From the NCBI GenBank assembly GCA_016744185.1, contig JADGEY010000006.1, positions 1 to 49,024 on the forward strand: a stretch of 49,024 nt of DNA, read 5' to 3'. Position numbers and translations under genes: made by a program. Each line of letters begins with the position of its first letter. Position 1 is the stretch's first letter. Shown piece after piece: positions 33,515 through 41,670 of this stretch. The notes under the pieces are model-generated. The model saw only the letters and a list, made by a program, of their open reading frames with translations. It made no database searches and was not told the origin of the DNA. This DNA is from Emcibacteraceae bacterium (GTDB lineage Bacteria; Pseudomonadota; Alphaproteobacteria; Sphingomonadales; Emcibacteraceae).

Positions 33515-34537
33515 TTAATAAACAAGTTCTTCTTCTCCTTTGCTGTCGGTAAGAATAATTTCGCCGGAATCTGCAAGACCTTTTGCGATGGTAACAATTT
33601 CCATTTGAGATTCATCAACATCCTTAAGACGAACCGCGCCCATGGCTTCCATATCTTCTTTAAGAATTTTTGCGGCTCGCTCGGACATGTTACTAAAGAA
33701 CATATCACGAATTTTATCAGAAGCCCCTTTCATTGCAAGCCCTAGGCGGTCTTTATCAATTCCACGGAGTAATGTTTGAACAGAAGCAGGGTCAAGTTTT
33801 TGAAGATCTTCAAATGTAAACATAAGAGCGCGAATTTTTTCAGCAGATTCTCGGTTTTTATCTTCAAGAGATGTGAGAAACCTTGCTTCCGATGATCTAT
33901 CTAGGAAATTAAAAATATCTGCGATAGTTTCATGACGGTCTTTTCTGCTTGTTCGGGCGAGGTTATTCATAAATTCGCTGTGAAGCGTTCTTTCAACTTT
34001 ATCTAAAATATCTTTTTGAACAGGTTCCATCCGCAGCATTCGCATGACAATTTCCATCGCAAAATCATCAGGTAAAATTGAAATCACGGCTGCAGCATGT
34101 TCCGCTTTAATTTTAGATAAAATCACTGCTACAGTTTGGGGGTATTCATTTTTTAAATATGTGGCAAGAACCACTTCATTTACATTGCCAAGCTTATCCC
34201 ACATGGTGCGTCCCGCAGGGCCGCGAATTTCATCCATAATTTGCCCCACTCGGTCTTCTGATAACATGCGTCCTAAAAGCCGTTCGGTATTGTCAAAACT
34301 TCCCGTTAGAGAGCCAATAGAAGAGACATCATTGGCAAATTTTACAAATAATTCTTCAATAACAGTTGCATCAACAGACCCTAAAGAGGACATCGTGAGA
34401 GAAAGCTCTTTAATCTCTTCATCATCAAGCCTTTCCCATATAACTTGCCCATGTTCTTCGCCAAGAGCAAGCATAAGGGCAGCAGCTTTTCCCCCTTCAT
34501 CAAGTTCTTCTACCGTTAAAATTGTGCTATCTGACAT
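33515..34537 (-). CDS. fliG: Flagellar motor switch protein FliG
   Basis: The rotor protein that contacts MotA. The N-terminal ARM domain starts with [20 protein letters not shown], the middle domain carries [12 protein letters not shown] (EYPQ, the FliM-binding EHPQ equivalent), and the C-terminal torque domain contains [26 protein letters not shown]-like [10 protein letters not shown] and [10 protein letters not shown]. 340 residues is normal. It follows fliF by 26 bases. Confidence 0.96.
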   Translation of the reverse strand: MSDSTILTVEELDEGGKAAALMLALGEEHGQVIWERLDDEEIKELSLTMSSLGSVDATVIEELFVKFANDVSSIGSLTGSFDNTERLLGRMLSEDRVGQIMDEIRGPAGRTMWDKLGNVNEVVLATYLKNEYPQTVAVILSKIKAEHAAAVISILPDDFAMEIVMRMLRMEPVQKDILDKVERTLHSEFMNNLARTSRKDRHETIADIFNFLDRSSEARFLTSLEDKNRESAEKIRALMFTFEDLQKLDPASVQTLLRGIDKDRLGLAMKGASDKIRDMFFSNMSERAAKILKEDMEAMGAVRLKDVDESQMEIVTIAKGLADSGEIILTDSKGEEELVY

Positions 34538-34563
34538 AATCAGTTTCCATCTTTATTAAATTT

Positions 34564-36261
34564 TTAATTATATAGCCATTGCCGAACAACGGCGACAGAT
34601 TCATCAGGGTGTTTGTTAACAAGCTCACCAATTTTTTTAAGGGAAGTTGCTTTAATTTTTCCTTCTACAGAGGCAAGGTCAATAGCATCTGCCATTTCTT
34701 CTTCTGTTAGATTCTCACCAGCCCCTCCTCCTAAAGTAGCAAGGTCTGTACCAGCTGGAGGGGCAATAGCAATTTGATCCGCAGAGGGCATTTGTCCTGG
34801 GGGCAGGGCTATGGGCTTTCCATCGGGTCCCATAACATAATATTGTTCTTGCGATTGTTTTTGAGGAGGCGTTTCTGTCATACGTTTAATTAAAGGACGC
34901 AAAACTATAAAAATTAATAAAAGAGCAACGACAGCAGCAATCCCTCCTTCAATGAGACGTAACATATCTCCTTTATTAAAGGAAAATAACCCAGGCTCAA
35001 CCGGCATTTCTCCAAAATCAATAGGAGCAAACTGAAGATTTGTTATGGTTACACTATCTCCTCGTTCATTATCAAAACCTATCGCTGATTTAACAAGTTC
35101 TTCAAATTTTTCCATTGTTGCTTCTGTTTGGGGGCTATAGTTTGGGGCTGTACCATCATCGTTATTTTGATATTGTCCATCGACAATAACCGAAACTGAA
35201 ATTTTCTTAATTGTCCCCGCCTCATGAATCTGGGTGCGCAGCGTTTTTGAATTTTGATAATTTATTGTTTCAGAGCTATTATTGCTAATATTTTGAGTTT
35301 TAATGCCTGCTTCTTTAGGTTCATTATTATCAGGAAGATTTTGCGATATTGAAACATTTTCATTATCGGCATTTTCTTGGTCATTGGTGGTAATCTCAGA
35401 GGTGGTTTGGGATAAAATGACTCCGCCTTCAGGGTCGTAAATCTCAGAATTACTAGTGATATTATTCATATCAAGTTCAGCCGTGACCTCGGCTCTTACT
35501 TTTCCAGTGCCGAGTATTTTTTCCAGAAGATTTTCAATCTGCCCCTTAAGACGGTTTTCAAGATTAATTTTTTTCTCATCCATTGTTGCAGATAAAAGTG
35601 AGGCGCTATCATGAGAGGTACCCCGTGCAAGAAGAGTACCTTTTTGGTCAATAATCGAAACAGATTCTGAAGATAAATCAGGTACAGCACTAGAGACTAA
35701 ATTTTGGATTGCTGTAATTTGTCCGCGGCTGGGGCTTGATGATTGTGTTTTAACAAAGATTGTTGCTCTCGCTTCTTGATTGTCACGGCTAAAGAGCCGT
35801 CTTTTGGGCAGGACTAAATGAACCCGTGCGCTTTTAATAGTTTCAATAGCAGAAATTGTTCTGGCAAGCTCTCCTTCTAAAGCGCGGGTGAGATTAATAT
35901 TTTGAACAAAAGAAGTCGTTCCAAGAGAAGTATCTCGGTCAAAAATTTCATAGCCAAGTGATCCGTTACCAATCGTTCCTGAACCTGCAATTGCTAATCT
36001 GATGCGGGTGACATCTTCTTGGGGGACTTTAATTGTGCTGCCATCTCCTAGTACTTCATATTGCACTCCCATAGATTCAATTCTTTGAACGACTTTGTTT
36101 GAATCTGCTAAATCAAGGCCACTATATAAAAGAGACATATGGGGCTGGGAAACGCTGGTTATAATCCAAATCATAATACCAAAAACGAGGAGCGTTACGG
36201 CGGCAGTAGAGGCAAGTCTTGCAGGTCCAAATGACTTTAATAAAGATATGATACTATCCAC
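34564..36261 (-). CDS. fliF: Flagellar MS-ring protein FliF
   Basis: Forms the MS ring, the first structure built in the inner membrane. Two transmembrane segments flank the periplasmic part: residues about 17-36 and 437-456. Ring-building motifs seen include PHMSLLYSGLDLADS, ALEGELARTISAIETIKSARVHLVLPKR and RGQITAIQNLVSSAVP. The C-terminus (EGKIKATSLKKIGELVNKHPDESVAVVRQWLYN region) binds FliG. 565 residues is normal. GTG is the start at 36261, with AGGGAA about 10 bases upstream. It heads the long minus-strand unit behind a CtrA-box promoter. Confidence 0.96.
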   Translation of the reverse strand: MDSIISLLKSFGPARLASTAAVTLLVFGIMIWIITSVSQPHMSLLYSGLDLADSNKVVQRIESMGVQYEVLGDGSTIKVPQEDVTRIRLAIAGSGTIGNGSLGYEIFDRDTSLGTTSFVQNINLTRALEGELARTISAIETIKSARVHLVLPKRRLFSRDNQEARATIFVKTQSSSPSRGQITAIQNLVSSAVPDLSSESVSIIDQKGTLLARGTSHDSASLLSATMDEKKINLENRLKGQIENLLEKILGTGKVRAEVTAELDMNNITSNSEIYDPEGGVILSQTTSEITTNDQENADNENVSISQNLPDNNEPKEAGIKTQNISNNSSETINYQNSKTLRTQIHEAGTIKKISVSVIVDGQYQNNDDGTAPNYSPQTEATMEKFEELVKSAIGFDNERGDSVTITNLQFAPIDFGEMPVEPGLFSFNKGDMLRLIEGGIAAVVALLLIFIVLRPLIKRMTETPPQKQSQEQYYVMGPDGKPIALPPGQMPSADQIAIAPPAGTDLATLGGGAGENLTEEEMADAIDLASVEGKIKATSLKKIGELVNKHPDESVAVVRQWLYN

Positions 36262-36380
36262 TTATTATATTCCCTATAACCATAATTGATTAATATTAAA
36301 AGAGCTTAAAAAAAATATAATCAATAAAATTTAATTAAAAATTTAACCTATTATATCAAAGCTCCGATTACTTATAAATT

Positions 36381-36402
36381 AACCCTCGTTACGAAGAGGG
36401 TT
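36381..36402 (-). terminator. Hairpin in the fliF leader
   Basis: AACCCTC and GAGGGTT form a 7-bp stem with an 8-base loop, read on the minus strand as a hairpin that begins in the stop codon of the 23-codon leader ORF. There is no strong T run after it, so it is a possible attenuator or pause site rather than a certain terminator. Confidence 0.35.
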
Positions 36403-36472
36403 ATTCAATATGGCAATGTTCAATATGCGCATTGATACCAGAATTTCTTTCCAGCAGGCGGATTGTTTTCAT
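36401..36472 (-). CDS. Possible 23-aa leader ORF upstream of fliF
   Basis: ATG at 36472-36470 opens a 23-codon frame (MKTIRLLERNSG...) ending in TAA at 36403-36401. The ATG would be only 1-3 bases from the start site predicted from the -10 at 36480-36485, so translation would be leaderless. A 7-bp hairpin follows at once. No conservation evidence, and it may be chance. Confidence 0.25.
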   Translation of the reverse strand: MKTIRLLERNSGINAHIEHCHIE

Positions 36473-36479
36473 TGTTAAT

Positions 36480-36515
36480 CTTATAGTAACACTATCTTTG
36501 TTAATTAAAAGTTAA
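36480..36515 (-). promoter_or_regulatory. Predicted CtrA-dependent promoter of fliF
   Basis: On the minus strand the sequence reads TTAACTTTTAATTAA (36515-36501), a perfect TTAA-N7-TTAA CtrA box, then 15 bases, then TATAAG (36485-36480) as -10. The box overlaps the position of the -35 element, which is how CtrA-activated promoters are built in Caulobacter. It lies 219-254 bases upstream of fliF. In this AT-rich DNA single boxes occur by chance, so position and neighbours carry the weight. Confidence 0.5.
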
Positions 36516-36518
36516 TAG

Positions 36519-36535
36519 TAGGCAAAAATTGCCTA
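36519..36535. promoter_or_regulatory. Palindrome TAGGCAA-N3-TTGCCTA, candidate FlbD site
   Basis: Perfect 7-bp arms around AAA, 3 bases from the CtrA box of the fliF promoter. A related sequence lies between the sigma-54 promoters of fliK and flgK. In Caulobacter FlbD binds beside the fliF promoter to repress it, so an FlbD site is the natural reading, but it is inferred. Confidence 0.45.
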
Positions 36536-36660
36536 GAGAGGGTTCTGTTTCTTGCAAAAGCGTGAAAAATTAGGGGAAATATAGCTTTATCGAAGATAAG
36601 AAAAATATACTATATATAGATATTTTTTTTATTTTAAGGGAATATATGGTGTAAAAATAA

Positions 36661-36694
36661 AATTAACCATAAGAATCACCCCTTATGGTTAATT
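36661..36694 (-). terminator. Terminator after sciP
   Basis: Perfect 13-bp stem AATTAACCATAAG/CTTATGGTTAATT with an 8-base loop. On the minus strand it is followed by TTTATTTTTA. It separates sciP from the fliF promoter. Confidence 0.7.
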
Positions 36695-36722
36695 AAAATT
36701 TAAAGTTTTTTTATTTTCCACC

Positions 36723-37022
36723 TTAATGGTGTATTGGGTCTGGTTTTGGCTTACGGTAATCCTGAACCCGGGTAACGCGAAGCCCAAGAAGACCATCTTG
36801 GTCAATTGCTCTTTGCCATGATAAAAATTCTTCTACGGATAGAGTATATTTTTGACATGCGTCCTCAAGAGACAGAAGACCGCCCCTCACAGCGGCAACG
36901 ACTTCAGCTTTACGCCTAATGACCCAACGTTTTGTGTTGGAAGGCGGCAGGTCGTTTAATGTTAACGGCTCTCCTGTAGGTCCCACCACAGATATTGTTG
37001 GTGTTATGTTTTTTACACTCAT
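36723..37022 (-). CDS. sciP: CtrA inhibitor protein SciP (DUF1153)
   Basis: A small DNA- and CtrA-binding protein that blocks CtrA-activated transcription in the cell cycle of alphaproteobacteria. The 99 residues contain the family signature: GPTGEPLTLNDLPP, TKRWVIRRKAEVVAAV, GGLLSLEDACQKYTLSVEEF and WQRAIDQDGLLGLRVTR, with a helix-turn-helix in the middle. It lies between flgE and fliF, the same place as in Caulobacter-like genomes. It is flanked by its own promoter region and a 13-bp-stem terminator, so it is a single-gene transcript. Confidence 0.96.
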   Translation of the reverse strand: MSVKNITPTISVVGPTGEPLTLNDLPPSNTKRWVIRRKAEVVAAVRGGLLSLEDACQKYTLSVEEFLSWQRAIDQDGLLGLRVTRVQDYRKPKPDPIHH

Positions 37023-37058
37023 ATTATTAAATTCTCCAATATGTAACTTACAGGATTC

Positions 37059-37090
37059 ATAATATGCTAACAGTTTAAAAAAACTCTTAA
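37059..37090 (-). promoter_or_regulatory. Putative sciP promoter with off-by-one CtrA box
   Basis: On the minus strand TTAA-N8-TTAA (37090-37075) overlaps the -35 position of a -10 TATTAT (37064-37059), 37 bases before the sciP ATG. The spacer is 8 rather than the 7 of the CtrA consensus, so CtrA control is only suggested. Confidence 0.3.
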
Positions 37091-37151
37091 TGAACAGTAT
37101 TAATTTGAGATAAAAAATAAGGAAACTTTTATCTAATGGAAAAAAGTAAAG

Positions 37152-37194
37152 AAAAAAATCCTGATTTTTAAATTATAAAAATCAGGATTTTTTT
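37152..37194 (-). terminator. Terminator after flgE
   Basis: A perfect 19-bp stem (37152-37170 with 37176-37194, core AATCCTGATTTTTA) and a 5-base loop, with A and T runs that make it a terminator on either strand. It lies 18 bases after the flgE stop and isolates sciP. Confidence 0.85.
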
Positions 37195-37212
37195 AGATTA
37201 TAGTATTGATTA

Positions 37213-38562
37213 TTAACGTTTAATTCTATTTAACTCATCAAGCATTTCATCTGCTGTTGTAATGATTTTCGTAGATGCAGAAAAGCCTCTTTGAGTGGTA
37301 ATTAATTGTGTAAATTCATTAGCAAGGTCTACTGTAGATGCCTCTAACGTAGAAGGTGCGACTAAACCTGCTCCCCCTGTCCCCGCAAGCTGAAGGGCAA
37401 AAATACCAGACTGATTCGAACGGGTATATGAATTTCCTTGCCTACGGGTTAGGCCATCTGGGTTTTGAAATGTTGCAAGAGGAAGCTTATAAACATCCCG
37501 TCTTAAACCATTATCAAAAAGAGCCGTTACTATGCCATTTTTACCGATAGATACACCATTCACATTACCAAAAACAGCTCCGTTGACAGAGGAGGAAATA
37601 AGCGTGGAGGAGGAATCAAACTGTGTAAATCCATCACTTTCATTATTTGTTCCAAGGTTAAATTTTAAATTGCTTGGTGATGATCCATTTGTCCAAGTGG
37701 TCGCCATTGCACTGAGAAGCGCAGGAGATGTCGCTGTTGTGTCTATTGTACCATCTGTATTAAAGGCTAATGTTCCTTTTACAATTTGCCCTGCGACAAA
37801 TCCTGCGCCCGTTGTAATGTCAGAAGCAGGATTAGCGTATATTTCAATATTCCATTGATTTGCTGTTGTTGTTTTCATTGCTCCAAGCGTCAGGGTATGA
37901 GTCCCCCCTTGGGAATCAAATACTTGAATATTTCTTTGGAAATCTGGAATATAGGCGGTCGCCCCACCTGCCATTGACGTTCCAGCGACAGAGGGGTTAT
38001 AGGTTGCTATATTTGCATTAACCGCCTGTGATGATTGAAGGTTTGCTCTAAGAGTAACCTCGGTCGTTGATTCTGCCGTTCCTGTAAGTCCTGCGATATT
38101 AATAGGCTGAAGGCTTGAAACCTCTCGGTTAATAGGAATTTTGCCTTTGTCATCCATAGGAAACCCTAAAAGATAAAGCCCCGCAGTATTTTTGAGGTAT
38201 CCTTTATCGTCTGGTGTAAAGGATCCCGCTCTTGTAAAGCTAATGTCAGTTCTTGAAAGAGACCCATTAGGTCCACCTCCCACAAGAAAGAAACCAGCAC
38301 CATCAATTGAAAGGTCTGTTGCAGAAACAGAGGCTTGCAGTAACCCTTGGCGGCTAATTAAATTTTGAGGTAAGGATTGCACTCCCCCAGGGGAATATGC
38401 CGTGGTTGATTTTGATTCTGTTACTAATGTAGAAAACCGAGCTCTGGTTTCTTTATAACCAACAGTATTGATATTTACGATATTATCGGAAATCATTCCC
38501 AGTGCGCCACTATAGGCGGCAAGTCCGGATACACCGGAATAAAGTGCTGCGTAAAGACTCAT
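37213..38562 (-). CDS. flgE: Flagellar hook protein FlgE
   Basis: The structural subunit of the hook. The N-terminal rod-type motif is SLYAALYSGVSGLAAYSGAL followed by SDNIVNINTVGYKETRA, and the C-terminus has the matching DLANEFTQLITTQRGFSAS and ADEMLDEL segments that form the coiled-coil D0 domain. The middle (about 80-380) is the surface-exposed D1/D2 region. 449 residues is within range. A clear AAGGAG precedes the ATG. No sigma-54 promoter with correct spacing was found upstream. Confidence 0.95.
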   Translation of the reverse strand: MSLYAALYSGVSGLAAYSGALGMISDNIVNINTVGYKETRARFSTLVTESKSTTAYSPGGVQSLPQNLISRQGLLQASVSATDLSIDGAGFFLVGGGPNGSLSRTDISFTRAGSFTPDDKGYLKNTAGLYLLGFPMDDKGKIPINREVSSLQPINIAGLTGTAESTTEVTLRANLQSSQAVNANIATYNPSVAGTSMAGGATAYIPDFQRNIQVFDSQGGTHTLTLGAMKTTTANQWNIEIYANPASDITTGAGFVAGQIVKGTLAFNTDGTIDTTATSPALLSAMATTWTNGSSPSNLKFNLGTNNESDGFTQFDSSSTLISSSVNGAVFGNVNGVSIGKNGIVTALFDNGLRRDVYKLPLATFQNPDGLTRRQGNSYTRSNQSGIFALQLAGTGGAGLVAPSTLEASTVDLANEFTQLITTQRGFSASTKIITTADEMLDELNRIKR

Positions 38563-38690
38563 GTCATTACTCCTTATATATGGTCTGTTAATTAAAGGGC
38601 TCTGTTATTTTATTAAGCCACGGTTTAAAAGACATCTTAGATTAATTAAGTCCCTACGTTCTGCTGGGTTTTTATTATTATACTCACGTA

Positions 38691-38738
38691 TTTTTACTTA
38701 GAAGACGTTACAAATTTTTACTTAGAGGACGTTACAAA
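38691..38738 (+). repeat. 24-bp tandem repeat between flgD and flgE
   Basis: TTTTTACTTAGAAGACGTTA-CAAA (38691-38714) is repeated once with a single A/G difference (38715-38738). It lies 129-176 bases upstream of flgE, just after the flgD stop, and has no coding role. It could be two binding sites for a regulator or a simple duplication. Confidence 0.8.
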
Positions 38739-38746
38739 ACCTCTTT

Positions 38747-39394
38747 TTATTTTACGGCGATGACATGCCGAGGTGACGTTAAAATACCGTTAGATGAAAG
38801 TAAAATTTCACCCTTATATGTTTCAATAGAATCAACGATACCCTTTGAATAAATCCCTGCTTTAACAGAACTTTCTCCCATTTTTGCTGTAATTTCTAGG
38901 CTGAAAATATCGCCTGACTTTGTTCCCTCAGGCGGTGTCCATTTAAACTCATGCCGTCCTGAAGTTTTATCTGCTGCCGCCGTGTCATGAACGATCTTTC
39001 CATTTTTATCTTTAATGGTTATTTTCATATCATTTGCGGTTGTCCCAAGGACGTATTCCCATTTAACTTCACCCTCTGTAATACCTGCCTTATTTGTACC
39101 GATGGTAATTTCTTTACCAAGGTAGCCTACAGCATTTGACATATTTTGGCTCTGAATTTGGGAAATAATACCCTCTAGATTTTTATTTTGCTGTACGGAT
39201 TGCTCTACTTGCGTGAAAGACACAAGCTGCTGGGTAAATTCGTTTGAATCTAGCGGGTCAAGCGGGTCTTGAAATTGTAATTGCTTGGTCAGAAGCGTTA
39301 AAAAATTAGTAAAATCATCGGCTAATTTCTTTTTTGCTGTCCCTGCTCTTGAGTTTGAGGTTTCTTGCGTCCCTACGAGTGCTGCTACGTCCAT
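38747..39394 (-). CDS. flgD: Flagellar hook-capping protein FlgD
   Basis: The scaffold that caps the growing hook and is needed for FlgE assembly. The conserved N-terminal FLTLLTKQLQFQDPLDPLDS and EFTQQLVSFTQVEQSVQQN are diagnostic; the C-terminal part has the FlgD Ig-like and tudor-like beta regions (VKWEYVLG, HEFKWTPPEG). 215 residues is normal. It lies 15 bases after fliK and probably shares its transcript. Confidence 0.95.
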   Translation of the reverse strand: MDVAALVGTQETSNSRAGTAKKKLADDFTNFLTLLTKQLQFQDPLDPLDSNEFTQQLVSFTQVEQSVQQNKNLEGIISQIQSQNMSNAVGYLGKEITIGTNKAGITEGEVKWEYVLGTTANDMKITIKDKNGKIVHDTAAADKTSGRHEFKWTPPEGTKSGDIFSLEITAKMGESSVKAGIYSKGIVDSIETYKGEILLSSNGILTSPRHVIAVK

Positions 39395-39409
39395 AATTTT
39401 TGTCCATTC

Positions 39410-41347
39410 CTATACATTAATATCAAGAGTAGAGCTTGAAACTCTTGCTCGAATATTATGATTAAGAGGCCGCATGAGAGCTTCCTCCTGTGCATTGTTA
39501 GAAATAGTTTCTCCATTTCCTTGATGATCTTCTGTGCTGCCAGCAAGGTTTTTGCCAGCGTTTTGGTTTTGTTGTTTTAAATTAAAGTTTAAATCGCTAT
39601 TTGATGTGTCAAACCCAGCATTAGAAAGAGTTTTCTCTAATGCACCCTGATCTTTTTGAAGCATTGCAAGAGTTTCTTTATTATCAACCATGATGATTGT
39701 TTGAATTTTTCCATTTGATAAAAATTCCATTTTCACATCAACCTGTCCAAGCTCTGCTGGTTTAAGGCGTAATGTAAATTGACGCATTTCTCCTGCCTTA
39801 CCTTTTGCAGCAATTTTATTCATGGTGGCAGAAATTTGCCCTGTTACCATTTTAGGTGAAATATGTGCTGTTTTGGGGGCTGCGTCTACTTTACTGGAAA
39901 GGCTATTTAAAATCTGTGCATTAAAAGAAGCATTTTCACCTACTGCTGTATTCGTTGGTTGCAACGAATTTTGCGCCATAGCGGTTTGATGCAAAGGCGG
40001 AGGCATTATAGTAGAGGATAGATTAACCTGCGCCATAGAAGTGGATTGAGAAATGGATTGAGACGTGGATTTTTGCGGTGATTGGGCAGTAGATTTTTGT
40101 GAAGTGTTATGGGCTGTTTTTTTATTTCCCTTTGTAGAAATATTTTTTTTCTGTTCCTGCATTGCAGTGTCAATATTTTCTTTACGCATCATGCCAAAAT
40201 TAAGAGTTGTTTCATTATTTATTTTTTTTTGTGCATTTAAAACTTCAACATTTTGAAGTTCCCTTATTGGTGTATGAAGCGATTTTTCTGTTATTACAGG
40301 CTGTAAAATATCTTGCTGAATATTAGGTGATTTTGATGAGTTATTTTGCAAGGTTTCTTTAGTTGGATTTTGATTTTTTACCTCTAAAGGAGGCTGGCTC
40401 TTTGCTTTTTCATTCTTGGAAGAGATGAGTGCTTCAGAGGATGATTTTTCTGCATTACTGTTTGGAGTAACGGGCTTTGCTAAGTTTTTCACCATAGTTT
40501 CTTGCAGTAAACTGCCTTCAAAAAGCTCTGGCTTTGCCGTTAGCTCTGGTTTTGCATGTGCTATAGTTTGTGGCTGTAGAATATTATTTTTTACGCTCGT
40601 CAGAGAAGCTTTTCTAACGCTCCCTGAAACCTCTGGATTGGGAGATTGAAAATCAGGCTTTATTTTAGCAACTAATATAGTTTTATTGTTTATTGTTTTT
40701 TGGTTTTGATTTTGGATAAAGGTATTATTATCAGTGACTTGAGCATTATTATTTGGGGGTGTATTTATGCTGCCTTTATGTTGGCTTTTATCAGCTTTTA
40801 ACTGAATGGCAGGTACTGTCATTGCAGTTTTTGGTGGAGGAGTTAAATTATTTCCAATGCTAGCTTGGGGATTTATAATGCTAGTTTGAGGGGCAGCAGG
40901 AAGTCCGTTTTTTGAATTTACAGGTGCTTTTTCATTTATTCTTTTTAAAGGTAAGATTGCTCCCTTTAAAGGCAAGGGAATATTTATTAAAGGTGTATTT
41001 ATGTTTTTTAAAGGCAGCATTACATCTATTAAAGGTGAAATTATATCTTCAGATTTTAAACCTGCTTCAGGTTCTAAGTTTTTTGCAGAGGAAGAATTAT
41101 GAGTAACGAAACGCGTTATTGCTGGCTTAGATTCTTTATTTAAGAAATCAGAGAACGTCTTTTTTTCAGGATATTTTTCATGATCTAATGGAGAAATTTT
41201 ATCTTCATGGTCTATGTTTTTATGCTCTACATTACTCTCTTTATGATAGTGGCGAACATCTTTATAGGCATCCTTAGGATTATTCATATAATCACGACGA
41301 GATGGTGATTGCATGTCCCTTGCTATTATGTTTGTTTCTATTGTCAT
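39410..41347 (-). CDS. fliK: Flagellar hook-length control protein FliK
   Basis: The molecular ruler that switches export from hook to filament substrates. Residues about 1-500 are low-complexity, rich in Asn, Lys, Ser, Pro and Gln, as expected for the flexible ruler. The C-terminal Flg_hook domain (about 515-605) is clear: FTLRLKPAELGQVDVKMEF, then TIIMVDNKETLAMLQKDQGALE and LSNAGFD. 645 residues is normal. AGGAAA precedes the ATG. A sigma-54 promoter ends 39 bases upstream, and flgD follows. Confidence 0.93.
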   Translation of the reverse strand: MTIETNIIARDMQSPSRRDYMNNPKDAYKDVRHYHKESNVEHKNIDHEDKISPLDHEKYPEKKTFSDFLNKESKPAITRFVTHNSSSAKNLEPEAGLKSEDIISPLIDVMLPLKNINTPLINIPLPLKGAILPLKRINEKAPVNSKNGLPAAPQTSIINPQASIGNNLTPPPKTAMTVPAIQLKADKSQHKGSINTPPNNNAQVTDNNTFIQNQNQKTINNKTILVAKIKPDFQSPNPEVSGSVRKASLTSVKNNILQPQTIAHAKPELTAKPELFEGSLLQETMVKNLAKPVTPNSNAEKSSSEALISSKNEKAKSQPPLEVKNQNPTKETLQNNSSKSPNIQQDILQPVITEKSLHTPIRELQNVEVLNAQKKINNETTLNFGMMRKENIDTAMQEQKKNISTKGNKKTAHNTSQKSTAQSPQKSTSQSISQSTSMAQVNLSSTIMPPPLHQTAMAQNSLQPTNTAVGENASFNAQILNSLSSKVDAAPKTAHISPKMVTGQISATMNKIAAKGKAGEMRQFTLRLKPAELGQVDVKMEFLSNGKIQTIIMVDNKETLAMLQKDQGALEKTLSNAGFDTSNSDLNFNLKQQNQNAGKNLAGSTEDHQGNGETISNNAQEEALMRPLNHNIRARVSSSTLDINV

Positions 41348-41385
41348 AGAGTTTCCTGATTAAAATATATGTCAGAAATTAAGGA

Positions 41386-41402
41386 AGCAAAAAACGAGCC
41401 AA
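41386..41402 (-). promoter_or_regulatory. Sigma-54 promoter of fliK-flgD
   Basis: The minus strand reads T-TGGCTCG-TTTT-TTGC-T: the invariant GG (-24) and GC (-12) have exact 10-base spacing and only one base departs from TGGCACG-N4-TTGC. Predicted transcription start is about 41376, giving a leader of about 28 bases. It is the divergent partner of the flgK promoter. Confidence 0.75.
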
Positions 41403-41486
41403 TTTTTAAAGCCAACTCTAACTAATTGTTATTAATGTGAAATAATGATAAAATTAGTTTTAATAAAAATATATACATCATGTTTT

Positions 41487-41513
41487 GGCAAGAAAATTGG
41501 CTCATTTTGCCTA
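41487..41513. promoter_or_regulatory. Candidate FlbD enhancer
   Basis: The minus strand of 41499-41513 reads TAGGCAAAATGAGCC, matching 12 of 15 bases of the fliF palindrome. GGCAAGAAAATTGGC at 41487-41501 is a second imperfect site. The following GCCTAGTGAGAG also resembles GCCTAGAGAGG beside the fliF palindrome. It lies about 50-70 bases from the flgK -24 and 90-110 from the fliK -24, a usual enhancer distance. Confidence 0.45.
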
Positions 41514-41557
41514 GTGAGAGAGGATGATTTAACCTAGGGTAAAAGGGGGGAATTGAA

Positions 41558-41574
41558 TTGGCATGAAGATTGCT
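41558..41574 (+). promoter_or_regulatory. Sigma-54 promoter of flgK-flgL
   Basis: T-TGGCATG-AAGA-TTGC-T has the exact GG-N10-GC spacing and one departure from TGGCACG-N4-TTGC. Predicted start is near 41585. The transcript would carry the 52-codon ORF, flgK and flgL. Confidence 0.78.
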
Positions 41575-41670
41575 TGTACTTAATAAATATAAAAGCAACG
41601 AGCAAAGATGGAAGTTGTTAGATACCATAGCTATTTTCTATATTAAACAATGGATTAAGACGGGTTTCGA

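Larger units (their letters stand above)
36262..36722. other. 461-bp sciP-fliF intergenic region
   Basis: Holds, in minus-strand order, the sciP terminator (36661-36694), an AT-rich stretch with nothing recognisable (about 36540-36660), the palindrome (36519-36535), the CtrA box and -10 (36480-36515), the 23-codon ORF (36401-36472), the hairpin (36381-36402) and an AT-rich leader to the fliF GTG. Confidence 0.7.
41348..41670. other. fliK-flgK divergent control region
   Basis: Contains the fliK sigma-54 promoter (41386-41402), a candidate enhancer (41487-41513), a near-CtrA box TTAA-N7-TAAA (41529-41543) and the flgK sigma-54 promoter (41558-41574), followed by the leader of the 52-codon ORF. 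No other gene was seen. Confidence 0.7.

Noticed and set aside
36441..36460. TGGTATC...GC on the minus strand upstream of fliF as a sigma-54 site
   Set aside because: The GG to GC spacing is one base short and the -24 core is poor; the CtrA-type promoter explains the region better.
38581..38640. CGTGGCTTAATAA upstream of flgE as a sigma-54 -24 element
   Set aside because: No TTGC or GC is found at the required distance.
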